Below, in pieces: positions 1-7,921 of a stretch of 64,000 nt of DNA. The notes below the pieces were generated by a model. The model had not been told where the DNA came from and did no database searches. It saw nothing but the letters and a program-made list of their open reading frames with translations. Source of the DNA: DASRFA01 sp035651755. Its GTDB lineage: Bacteria; Desulfobacterota; Binatia; UBA12015. Numbering within the stretch: position 1 is the stretch's first letter; every line of letters begins with the position of its first letter. The stretch is taken from NCBI GenBank assembly GCA_035651755.1, contig DASRFA010000018.1:1-64000 (forward strand), read 5' to 3'. A program made the translations under genes and the position numbers.

Positions 1-6
1 GACCGC

Positions 7-777
7 TCAGCCCCTCGCCGTGATCCCGCCGTCGACCGGGATGACCGCTCCGGTCACGTAGGCCCCGGCGCGCGACGCGAGGTAGATGGCGACGCCCGCC
101 ATGTCCTCCGGCTCGCCGATCCGGCCGAGCGGGCAGCCTGCGACGATCGCGTCGCGGAAGCGCTCGAGCGTCGCGGCCATCATCTTGCTCTCGAAGGGCC
201 CGGGCGCGACCGCGTTCACCGTGATCTTCTGGTCGGCGAAGCGCATCGCGAGCACGCGCGTCAGGTGATGCACGGCGGCCTTGCTCGCCGAGTAGGCGTA
301 GGTCTCGAGCGCGGGGACACGGATCCCGTCGATCGACCCGACGTTGATGACGCGCGCGGGATCGCCCGGTCGGACGGCCTTCTCCAGGAGCGGCAGGCAG
401 GCGCGCGTCAGGTGGAACACGCCCTTCACGTTGAGCGCGAGGACCTTGTCCCAGGCCGAGTCGGGGTACTCGGCGAGGGGAGCGCCCCAGTTCGCGCCGG
501 CATTGTTCACGAGCACGTGGAGCGCGGGCTCGCGCGCCGCGATCGCGTCCGCGAGCTCGCGCGCGCCGGCCTGGGTCGCGAGGTTGGCGGCGATCGCGGT
601 GCAGCGGCCGAGGCTTCCGAGCTCGCGCGCGACCACGTCGACGTCCTCCTGCTTCCGCGAGGCGACGTAGACGTTCGCACCGTGCTCGACGAAGCCCTGC
701 GCGATCATGCGCCCGATGCCGCGCGACCCGCCGGTCACCAGCACCACCTTGTCGCGAACCGAGAAGAGGTCCTTCAC
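7..777 (-). CDS. SDR-family oxidoreductase
   Basis: A classical short-chain dehydrogenase/reductase of 256 residues, the usual length for this family. The cofactor-binding TGGSRGIG lies at residues 15-22, NNAG at 91-94, the catalytic Ser near 148 and the YSASK active site at Y162/K166. It should interconvert a hydroxyl and a carbonyl group with NAD(P)(H) in the cytosol; the substrate cannot be read from sequence. The start is a GTG with GGAGG about nine bases upstream. It follows the thiolase gene on the same strand by about 25 bases, so the two are probably co-transcribed. That suggests 3-hydroxyacyl-CoA or 3-ketoacyl chemistry, but this is inference from context only. Confidence 0.9.
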   Translation of the reverse strand: MKDLFSVRDKVVLVTGGSRGIGRMIAQGFVEHGANVYVASRKQEDVDVVARELGSLGRCTAIAANLATQAGARELADAIAAREPALHVLVNNAGANWGAPLAEYPDSAWDKVLALNVKGVFHLTRACLPLLEKAVRPGDPARVINVGSIDGIRVPALETYAYSASKAAVHHLTRVLAMRFADQKITVNAVAPGPFESKMMAATLERFRDAIVAGCPLGRIGEPEDMAGVAIYLASRAGAYVTGAVIPVDGGITARG

Positions 778-802
778 CTTGCGTGCCTCCGGTTGGGATT
801 TC

Positions 803-1975
803 CTACAACGCCTCGACCAGCAGCGAAACCGCGCCGCCGCCGCCCAGGCAGAGGGTCGCGACGCCGCGCCGGCCGCGACGCGCGCGCAGCGCGTGGAGCA
901 GCGTGGTCAGCACGCGCGCGCCGCTCGCGCCGATCGGGTGCCCGAGCGCGATCGCGCCCCCGTTGACGTTGAAGCGATCGTCCGGGATCCCGAGCTCCTT
1001 CCGGACCGCGCACGACGCGGTCGCGAAGGCCTCGTTGTGCTCGAAGAGCTCGACCTCGTCGAGCGCGACGTGCGCGCGCTCGAGCATCCGGCGCACCGAC
1101 GCGATCGGCGCCTCCATCACCCACTCGGGCCGGGTCGCCGAGTCGTCGTGCGCGACGATGCGCGCCAGGACCGGCAGCCGGCGCCGCTCGGCCTCGCGCG
1201 CGCTCGCGATCACGAGAGCACTCGCGCCGTCCGAGATCTGCGAGGCGTTCCCGGCCGTGACGACGCCGGCCTCGCGAAAAGCCGGCTTCAGGCGCGCGAG
1301 CGCCTCGATCGTGCTCGACGGCCGGATGCCCTCGTCGCGCTCGACGGTCCGGCCGTCCGCGAGGCCGACCGGCACGATCTCCGCGGCGAACGCGCCGCAC
1401 TCGCTCGCGTGCGCGGCGCGGGCGTGCGACTCGCTCGCGAAGCGATCCGCGTCCTCGCGCGTCACCCCGAAGCGCTCGGCGACGATCTCGCCGGTCTCGC
1501 CCATGTGGACGCCGTGGTACGCGTCCAGGAGGCCGTCGTGGATGAGCGAGTCGACGGCCGCCTGGTCGCCCAGGCGGAACCCGCCGCGCGCCTTCGGAAG
1601 CAGGTAGGGCGCGTTCGACATCGACTCCTGTCCGCCCGCCACCGCGATCTTGGCGTCGCCGCAGCGGATCGCCTGCGCGGCGAGCGCGACCGCCTTCAAC
1701 CCGGAGCCGCAGACCTCGTTCACGCCGAAGGCGGGGACCTCGGGCGGCACGCCGGCGAGCATCGATGCTTGACGGGCCGGGTTCTGGCCGACGCCCGCCG
1801 TGAGGACGTTCCCGAGCGCGACCTGGTCCACCTCGTCGGGCGCGACGCCGGCGCGCGCGAGCGCCTCGCGCACGGCGATCGCGCCGAGCTCGGGCGCGCG
1901 CAGCGCGGACAGCGCTCCCTGGAAGCGCCCGATCGGCGTGCGGCATGCGGATACGATCACGGCGTCGTCGAGCAT
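803..1975 (-). CDS. Acetyl-CoA C-acyltransferase (thiolase)
   Basis: A thiolase of 390 residues, typical for the family. It has the nucleophilic Cys at C89 in NEVCGSG, the GHPIGASG histidine motif and the C-terminal CLGGGGA motif with the second catalytic Cys. It catalyses thiolytic cleavage of 3-ketoacyl-CoA or the reverse Claisen condensation. I chose the ATG at 1975 because GGGAGG precedes it at good spacing and the protein then begins at the conserved 'DAVIVSACRTPIG' start; an upstream in-frame extension to 2023 looks like non-coding leader. It lies upstream of the SDR gene in a probable two-gene operon and is divergent from the membrane protein starting at 2056. Confidence 0.93.
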   Translation of the reverse strand: MLDDAVIVSACRTPIGRFQGALSALRAPELGAIAVREALARAGVAPDEVDQVALGNVLTAGVGQNPARQASMLAGVPPEVPAFGVNEVCGSGLKAVALAAQAIRCGDAKIAVAGGQESMSNAPYLLPKARGGFRLGDQAAVDSLIHDGLLDAYHGVHMGETGEIVAERFGVTREDADRFASESHARAAHASECGAFAAEIVPVGLADGRTVERDEGIRPSSTIEALARLKPAFREAGVVTAGNASQISDGASALVIASAREAERRRLPVLARIVAHDDSATRPEWVMEAPIASVRRMLERAHVALDEVELFEHNEAFATASCAVRKELGIPDDRFNVNGGAIALGHPIGASGARVLTTLLHALRARRGRRGVATLCLGGGGAVSLLVEAL

Positions 1976-2055
1976 CGCGGCCTCCCGTGGCGGAATGGTA
2001 TGCGAGGCGCGCGCGCTTGGCACCCGAGCCGGTCGCGCTGGGGGAGGCCGAAGGG

Positions 2056-3405
2056 GTGACCGAAGCGCGCGCCGCGGACGGACCGACGACCGGCTCGACC
2101 GGGCTCGTCTGGATCCTCGTCGCCGCGGCGCTGCTCCGCCTGGGCGCGCTCGCCCTGCTCGAGCCGCCCCACCTCCACGGCGACGAGGGCTACTACATCC
2201 AGGCGGCGCGCCAGCTCGCGTCGGGCAACGGTTTCCCGGGCTCGCAGCGGCCGCCCGGGTTTCCGGCCGTCGTCGCGGCCGTCTTCGCGGTGGTCGGGAA
2301 GAACTTCACCGCCGCGCGCTTCCTCCAGATCGCGATCTCGCTCGCCGCGATCCCGCTCGTCTTCGGGCTCGTGCGGCCGCGCCACGGCGCGCGCGCCGCC
2401 CTCCTGTCGAGCGCGGTCGTCGCGTTCCACCCGACGCTCGTCCACTACTCGATCCTGCTCTGGGCCGAGCCGCTCGCGACCACGCTGCTGCTGCTCGTCC
2501 TCTGGCTCCTCGACCGCTTCGACCGCGCGGGCGACGAGCTGTCGCTCGCCGCCGCGGGCGTCGCGCTCGGTGCGGCGGTGCTCGTGCGGGAGATGGTCGT
2601 CTATTTCGCGGCCGTGGTCGCCGCGTGGGCCGCGCTGCGACCGCCCGCGCGCCCGTTGAGCGGAACGCGCCGCGCCGCGGTCGTCGCGCTTTCGGTCGCG
2701 ATCATCGTGCTGCCGTGGAGCGCGCGCAACTGGGCGCTGCACGGCCGCTTCGTCCTGGTGTCGACGACGCGCTGGATGCCGGTCGTGCTCGGGAACATCC
2801 TGCCCGCTGGGGGCGTCTCCCTGCTCGACGCCGACGCGGAAGGTCACGACTGGTTCCTGCCGCGCTACCGCGCGAGCGGCAACGAGATCGAGCGGGAGGA
2901 GTTCGCGCGGCGGGTCGCGCTCGAGGCGATCGCGCGCGAGCAGCCGTGGTGGCTCGCGAAGAAGATCGTGCGGAACGGCTACCTGCTGTGGAGCCCGATG
3001 AGCCAGCTCGTCCGCTACGACAACCGCGGCTGGCTGCCCGATCGCGCGGTGCCGTTCGCGAGCGGCCTGATCGCCTGGGAGGCGGCCTGGTACGTCGCCG
3101 CGACCGCGCTCGGCGCGGCCGCGATCTGGCTCGTGCCCGGTGGACGCACGAAGCCGCTGGTCGTGGTCCTGATCCTCCTCCACCTCGCGATCTACACCTT
3201 CGCGAACGCGAACCACCGCTTCCGGCTGCCGCTGCTGCCGCTCCTCGCGCTCGACACGGGACCGCTCCTCTGCGGCGCGATCGCGGCGGATCGCCGCGCG
3301 CTCCGCATTGCGGGCGCCGCGCTCACCGTGCTCGCGTTCGCGGCGATCGTCGCGATCTACTACGCGCACCCCGAGCTGCGGCAGACGGGCTCGCTGCCCG
3401 AGTGA
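2056..3405 (+). CDS. GT-C fold polytopic membrane glycosyltransferase-like protein (family 39/ArnT type)
   Basis: A 449-residue integral membrane protein with about ten hydrophobic segments. After the first membrane segment it has an acidic loop HGDEGYY followed by an amphipathic AARQL stretch, the layout of GT39/ArnT/PMT proteins, which move a sugar from a polyprenyl-phosphate donor on the periplasmic side of the membrane. The start is taken as GTG 2056, preceded by GGGGAGG; the longer reading from 1945 is Arg-rich and overlaps the thiolase start region. It ends three bases before the convergent membrane-protein gene. The acceptor is unknown. Confidence 0.8.
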   Translation: MTEARAADGPTTGSTGLVWILVAAALLRLGALALLEPPHLHGDEGYYIQAARQLASGNGFPGSQRPPGFPAVVAAVFAVVGKNFTAARFLQIAISLAAIPLVFGLVRPRHGARAALLSSAVVAFHPTLVHYSILLWAEPLATTLLLLVLWLLDRFDRAGDELSLAAAGVALGAAVLVREMVVYFAAVVAAWAALRPPARPLSGTRRAAVVALSVAIIVLPWSARNWALHGRFVLVSTTRWMPVVLGNILPAGGVSLLDADAEGHDWFLPRYRASGNEIEREEFARRVALEAIAREQPWWLAKKIVRNGYLLWSPMSQLVRYDNRGWLPDRAVPFASGLIAWEAAWYVAATALGAAAIWLVPGGRTKPLVVVLILLHLAIYTFANANHRFRLPLLPLLALDTGPLLCGAIAADRRALRIAGAALTVLAFAAIVAIYYAHPELRQTGSLPE

Positions 3406-3408
3406 CGA

Positions 3409-5025
3409 TCAGCGCCGGACGAGGAGCGGCAGCCGATAGGTGCCGTCCGGGGAGACCAGCTCGAGCGGCGCGTACTCGGCGTCGAGCCGCTCGTCGTGCC
3501 CGAGCCGCTCCTCGGGGTAGACGATCGCGTCGGGGCGCGAGTCGCGCAGGATGCGAAGCAGCGCGTCGCGCGGCTCCTCGTCGGCGACCGCGCGATAGAA
3601 CGCCCAGGTCGCGGCGTTCCAGTAGATGAAGGGCAGGGCGCTCGCCGACCCCTCGAGGAAGAGGAGCTCCGACGGTCCGATCACCGCGACGCGCCGGCCC
3701 GCGAAGCGCGTCGCGAGCTCGCGTGCGACCGCGCGCTGGCCGGCGAGCGTCACGTCGGCGCGGGTCGCGTGCGTCGGAAGATGGACGTCGGGGTGGAGGA
3801 CGGACGGCCGAACGGCGACCGCGAGGATCGCGACGGCCGCCACCGAAACGACGCGTCGCGCGCGGTCGAGCGAAGCGAGCGCGGGGAGTGGGGCCCCGTT
3901 CGGCTTTGCCGAACGGGGCGAGGGGAGCGCTCCCCTCGTTAGACGAACCGGCAGCGCGAGCGCGATGCCGGCGAAGAAGGCGAGGCTCTGCAGCAGGATG
4001 AAGAGGTCGCCGAAGCGCTGGAAGTCGAGCACGCTGAACGCGACCACGCCGTAGTGATGGACGGCGAGCACGCACGCGAGGCGCGAGAGCGCGCCGCGGC
4101 GCTCGCGCCACCAGAGGAGCGGGAGGGCCAGCATGCCGGCGGCGCCGAGCGCGAGGAGCCACGTCTGCCCGGGGCACGCGATGCGGGCGACCTGCAGGAT
4201 CTGCTCGAGCCGCCCGTTCGGGCTCTCGCGCATCGACGACGCGCCCCGGCTCGCCGCCGACAGCACGATCTGGCGGAGCGCGTCGTCGAGCGCGCCCGCC
4301 GCCGCGAGCACGCCGAGGAACGCGAGCGCGACCGCCGCGCCTCCCGCCGCGGCGCGGAGCCACGCGAAGCGGCGCTCGTGCGGCGTCGCGACGGCCGCGA
4401 GGACGACGCCCGCCGCGGCCAGCACGCCGATCTGCCAGTCGAGGGCGGCGAGCGCCGCGGCCGCGCCGGCGAGCGCCCAGCGCTCGTGGAAGGCGAGCAG
4501 CGCGGCGAGCGGCGCGAGCAGCGCCATCAGGAGCTTCGGAAACGGGCCGACCGACGGCAGCACGGCGAGCACCGTGAAGCCGACGTAGGGAAGGAGCCCC
4601 GCGATCCCGGCGACGCAATCGCCCGCTGCGAGGCGACGCTGGACCGCGAAGAGGACGAGGCCCGCCAGGCCGGCGACCGCGAGGCACCCGATCCGCATCG
4701 CGATCAGCGGATCCGCGCCGACGCCGGTCGCGATCAGGTGGAGGAGCGCTCCGAGGTACGTGGAGAGGGGCGTCCGGTTGTCGAAGAAGTCGCGGTACGG
4801 AACGGCGCCGCTCGCCGCCCGGGATGCGAAGTAGACGGAGAAGCGGATGTCCGTCACGATCGGGCGATCGAGCGGGAAGCTCGCGAGGTGCGCGGCGAGG
4901 ACTGCGGCCGCGACCGCGAAGCACGCGAGCGGGCGTCGCCGCGTCGCCGCCGATCCGGCCGCGTTCGCGAGGGGCGCCGGCGCGGACACCGCGCTGCGCT
5001 TAGCCGATGTCCCGCGGACCGACAA
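3409..5025 (-). CDS. Polytopic membrane protein carrying an in-frame palindromic repeat
   Basis: An uncharacterised membrane protein with roughly ten hydrophobic segments and a C-terminal soluble part of about 150 residues. The first loop after TM1 (DIRFSVYFASRAASG, then PYRDFFDNRTPLS) resembles GT-C glycosyltransferases such as the PMT/ArnT group. The start is uncertain: TTG 5025 has AAGGA just upstream, GTG 4989 is an alternative, and the frame stays open to a TTG at 5127. The codons for LTRGALPSPRSAKPNGAPLP are supplied by a double-hairpin repeat also found elsewhere in the window, so a short intergenic-type element appears to have entered this reading frame without breaking it. It is divergent from the sulfatase-like gene at 5151. 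Confidence 0.72.
   Translation of the reverse strand: MSVRGTSAKRSAVSAPAPLANAAGSAATRRRPLACFAVAAAVLAAHLASFPLDRPIVTDIRFSVYFASRAASGAVPYRDFFDNRTPLSTYLGALLHLIATGVGADPLIAMRIGCLAVAGLAGLVLFAVQRRLAAGDCVAGIAGLLPYVGFTVLAVLPSVGPFPKLLMALLAPLAALLAFHERWALAGAAAALAALDWQIGVLAAAGVVLAAVATPHERRFAWLRAAAGGAAVALAFLGVLAAAGALDDALRQIVLSAASRGASSMRESPNGRLEQILQVARIACPGQTWLLALGAAGMLALPLLWWRERRGALSRLACVLAVHHYGVVAFSVLDFQRFGDLFILLQSLAFFAGIALALPVRLTRGALPSPRSAKPNGAPLPALASLDRARRVVSVAAVAILAVAVRPSVLHPDVHLPTHATRADVTLAGQRAVARELATRFAGRRVAVIGPSELLFLEGSASALPFIYWNAATWAFYRAVADEEPRDALLRILRDSRPDAIVYPEERLGHDERLDAEYAPLELVSPDGTYRLPLLVRR
3883..3940. repeat. Double-hairpin palindromic element, copy 1 (inside a CDS)
   Basis: Two adjacent inverted repeats. 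Hairpin A is a 12-bp stem with arms at 3893-3904 and 3908-3919 and a TTT loop. Directly beside it, CGAGGGGAGCGCTCCCCTCG at 3919-3938 is a perfect 20-bp palindrome (hairpin B). The same arrangement recurs inverted at 26677-26735 and in degenerate form at 40241-40273. This copy is within a membrane-protein gene and is read through in frame, between two membrane segments. Confidence 0.85.
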
Positions 5026-5150
5026 ACCGCCGTCCTTCGGGCGCGCGGGATGGACGGCTCTCGCTTGGCTGCCGGCGCGGAGACCTGCTAGCAACGACAA
5101 GCTCGGTGGCCGCTTCTGCTCTCGCAACCGACGCCGGCCCGCGGCGGCGC

Positions 5151-6533
5151 GTGCACGGACCCAGGCGGTCGCGTGCGCCGGGAGCTCGGTCGCCCGGCGC
5201 GGCGGCCTTGCTGCTCGCGCCCTTCCTGCTCGCGGTCGCGGGCTGCACGAGCGGCCCCGCGGAGCCGGCGCAGCCCGCCACGCCGCCGAGCCTCGTGCTG
5301 ATCTCCGTCGACACGCTGCGCGCCGATCACCTCGGGACGTACGGGTACGGGCGCGCGACGTCGCCGAACATCGACGCGCTCGCGCGCGACGGGGTCGTCT
5401 TCGAGCACGCGTACGCGCCGTCGTCGTGGACGCTTCCGAGCCACGCGTCGATGCTGAGTGGGGCGTCGCCGTATCGCCACGGCGCGGTCACGCAGCGCCA
5501 CGCGATCCGGAGCGACGTGACGATGCTCGCCGAGCGCCTGCACGACCGCGGCTACGCGACCGCGGCGCTCGTGTCCGCGCCGTTTCTCGGCAGGCGCTTC
5601 GGCTTCGCGCGCGGCTTCGACGCGTACGAGCAGCACGCGAAGCCGCGCGACGCCGCCGGCTACCAGTCGCGCGTGCTGGAGGTCGTGCGAGGCCTCCCGC
5701 GCGAGCCGTTCTTCCTCTTCGTCCACTACTTCGACGTCCACAGCCCCTACGATCCCGAGCCGGAGTTCAATCGCTTCGCGCGCGACGCCGCGACCCGCGA
5801 CGACGCGCGCGCCGATCGGATCGGCCAGCGCGTCCAGAAGATGGCGAGCTCGGGCGTGAAGGCGCGCCCCGAGGAGCGCGATCGGCTGGTCGACCTCTAC
5901 GATGGCGAGATCCTCCAGGTCGACGTCAAGATCCGCGAGCTCATCGACGCCGTGCGCGCGCGGACGCGCGGCCGCTTCGTCGCGGTCCTGACCGCGGACC
6001 ACGGGGAGGAGTTTCTCGAGCACGGCGGGCTCCTCCACGGGAAGACGCTCTACGACGAGGTGCTCCACGTGCCGCTCGTCGTGACGGGTGAAGGGGTCGC
6101 GCGCGGGGGGCGGGTCGGGCGGCAGGCGTCGCTGCTCGACGTCGCGCCCACGTTGCTGGAGTTCGCCGGCGCTCCGGCGATCGCGGACGTCGAGGGCCGC
6201 TCGCTCGCCGAGGTCGTGCGGAGCGGCGAGTCGACGGCCGGCGGCGCGCGCGATCCGGGCCTCGACCTGCTGACGCTCGCGAACGACGGCAGCGTCGCGA
6301 TGCGCGGCGTCCGGACGCCCGAGCTGAAGCTCATCGTCGATGCGCTGCACGACGACCGCCGCGAGCTGTACGACCTCCGCACCGACCCGCGCGAGTCGAC
6401 GAACGTCTATGCCGATCGCGCGCCCGTCCGCGCGGAGGGCGAGATCCTGGCCCGCGTCGTCGAGTCGGAGGCGCCGCTGCCGCCCATCAAGCGGGCGACC
6501 GCCCGCCGGCTCCGAAGCCTCGGCTACATGTGA
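5151..6533 (+). CDS. Sulfatase-family lipoprotein with Thr nucleophile (1)
   Basis: An alkaline-phosphatase-superfamily hydrolase resembling sulfatases, about 460 residues from GTG 5151. The N-terminus is a lipoprotein signal ending LLAVAGC (lipid-modified Cys about 32), so it should be anchored in the cell envelope. Metal-ligand motifs VDTLRADH and TADHGEEF are present. The nucleophile motif reads T-L-P-S-H (T94) where true sulfatases have C/S-x-P-S-R, so it cannot form formylglycine and may be a phospho- or other ester hydrolase/transferase. It ends RLRSLGYM. The stop overlaps the next gene by four bases. The start is uncertain because the frame is open further upstream, but the upstream part is Arg-rich and not signal-like. 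Confidence 0.85.
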   Translation: MHGPRRSRAPGARSPGAAALLLAPFLLAVAGCTSGPAEPAQPATPPSLVLISVDTLRADHLGTYGYGRATSPNIDALARDGVVFEHAYAPSSWTLPSHASMLSGASPYRHGAVTQRHAIRSDVTMLAERLHDRGYATAALVSAPFLGRRFGFARGFDAYEQHAKPRDAAGYQSRVLEVVRGLPREPFFLFVHYFDVHSPYDPEPEFNRFARDAATRDDARADRIGQRVQKMASSGVKARPEERDRLVDLYDGEILQVDVKIRELIDAVRARTRGRFVAVLTADHGEEFLEHGGLLHGKTLYDEVLHVPLVVTGEGVARGGRVGRQASLLDVAPTLLEFAGAPAIADVEGRSLAEVVRSGESTAGGARDPGLDLLTLANDGSVAMRGVRTPELKLIVDALHDDRRELYDLRTDPRESTNVYADRAPVRAEGEILARVVESEAPLPPIKRATARRLRSLGYM

Positions 6534-7921
6534 CGGCGGCCTTCGCACCGTCGCTCGCCGGGCCGCGGCGCGCTCGCGCCTTCGCCGTCTGCGGCGGCGT
6601 CCTTCTCTGCTCGACCCTCCTCGGCGCATGCCGCTCCGGCGACGGAAGCGATGGCCGAGCGCCCGCTGCCGCGTCGCCGGCGCCGACCGCGACCGCGCTT
6701 CCCGCGGCGACGCCGACCGCGACCGCGGTCGCGTCCTCCGACGAGGTCCAGCGCCTGAAGGCGCTCGGCTACGTCGACGTCGCGGAGGAGCCCGCGGACG
6801 GACGCTCGGGCGTCGTGAAGCGCGATCCCGCGCACTCCTATCCCGGCTACAACCTCTTCACGAACGCGTTCACGTGCTCGACCGAGATCATCGCGGGCGA
6901 CGGTCGCCTCGTGCACCGCTGGTCGCGCGAGCCGTGCTTCCGCTGGGACAACACGACGCTCCTCCCGGACGGCGACCTGCTCGTCGTCGGCCGCGACGGC
7001 AAGGCCGATCCCGGGCGCGCGAAGCCCGGATCGCGCTGGCGGCAGGGCCAGTACCTCGCTCGTCTGGCGTGGGACGGCCGGCTGCGCTGGGAGCGCCGCA
7101 TCAACGCGCACCACGACGCGGAGCTCGCGCCGAACGGCCTCATCTCGGTCTTGACGGGCGAGGACCGCCGCATCCCCGAGGTCGACCCCGACGACGACGT
7201 CTCCACGGACAAGCTCACGCTGCTCTCGCCGGACGGCGACGTCGTGGAGGAGGCGTCGCTCTACGAGATGCTGCGAGCGGCGCCCGGCTTCGTCGTCCAG
7301 CCGCGCCCGAAGAAGGGCGAGGACAACTCGGACCTGCTCCACACGAACGCGATCGACTGGATGCGATCGCCCGAGCTCGCCGCGAAGAGCCCGCTCTATG
7401 CCGCCGGCAACGTGCTCGTCTGCATGCGGCACCAGGACGCGATCGCGATGATCGACTGGAAGGCACGGAAGGTCGTCTGGCACTGGGGCCAGGGCGAGCT
7501 GTCGGGCCCGCACGACGCGCAGGTGCTGCCCAACGGCCACATCCTCCTCTTCGACAACGGCATCGCGCGGAAATGGTCGCGCGTGATCGAGCTCGACCCG
7601 ATCGCGGAGCGGATCGTGTGGGAGTGGAAGGCGGACGACCCGAAGAGCTTCTTCACGCTCGCGCGCGGCTCGAACCAGCGCCTCCCGAACGGCAACACCC
7701 TGATCGCCGAATCCGACGCCGGGCGCGCGCTCGAGGTCGACGCGGCGGGCGAGGTCGTCTGGGAGTTCCTGAACCCGACGCTGCACGAGGGAAAGCGGGT
7801 CGCGATCGTCCGCATGCGTCGGCTCGAGTCCCCGCTCGTCGATCGGCTGCTCGCCGGCGGGGGAGCGCCGCCAGCCGAGAGCGGCTCGACGACGCGCACG
7901 GGATCGGAAGCCGCTCGGTGA
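6530..7921 (+). CDS. Arylsulfotransferase-like (ASST family) lipoprotein
   Basis: A 463-residue exported lipoprotein (lipobox STLLGAC, Cys 34), then an Ala/Pro/Thr-rich linker and a repeat-rich beta-propeller. The blocks NTTLLPDGDLLVV, HDAELAPNGLIS, HTNAIDW and GPHDAQVLPNGHILLFDNG are typical of the arylsulfotransferase family, which in characterised members moves sulfate between phenolic compounds in the periplasm. Residues 75-82 read RLKALGYV, the same motif that ends the three sulfatase-like proteins of this region. The GTG start overlaps the upstream stop (GTGA), and its own stop overlaps the next start the same way, implying translational coupling. The catalytic His could not be assigned without an alignment. 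Confidence 0.8.
   Translation: MTAAFAPSLAGPRRARAFAVCGGVLLCSTLLGACRSGDGSDGRAPAAASPAPTATALPAATPTATAVASSDEVQRLKALGYVDVAEEPADGRSGVVKRDPAHSYPGYNLFTNAFTCSTEIIAGDGRLVHRWSREPCFRWDNTTLLPDGDLLVVGRDGKADPGRAKPGSRWRQGQYLARLAWDGRLRWERRINAHHDAELAPNGLISVLTGEDRRIPEVDPDDDVSTDKLTLLSPDGDVVEEASLYEMLRAAPGFVVQPRPKKGEDNSDLLHTNAIDWMRSPELAAKSPLYAAGNVLVCMRHQDAIAMIDWKARKVVWHWGQGELSGPHDAQVLPNGHILLFDNGIARKWSRVIELDPIAERIVWEWKADDPKSFFTLARGSNQRLPNGNTLIAESDAGRALEVDAAGEVVWEFLNPTLHEGKRVAIVRMRRLESPLVDRLLAGGGAPPAESGSTTRTGSEAAR

Noticed and set aside
5007..5150. Start of sulfatase-like protein 1 at the ATG 5007
   Set aside because: The extra N-terminal residues are Arg/Gly/Ser-rich and would precede the lipoprotein signal by almost 70 residues, too long for such a signal.
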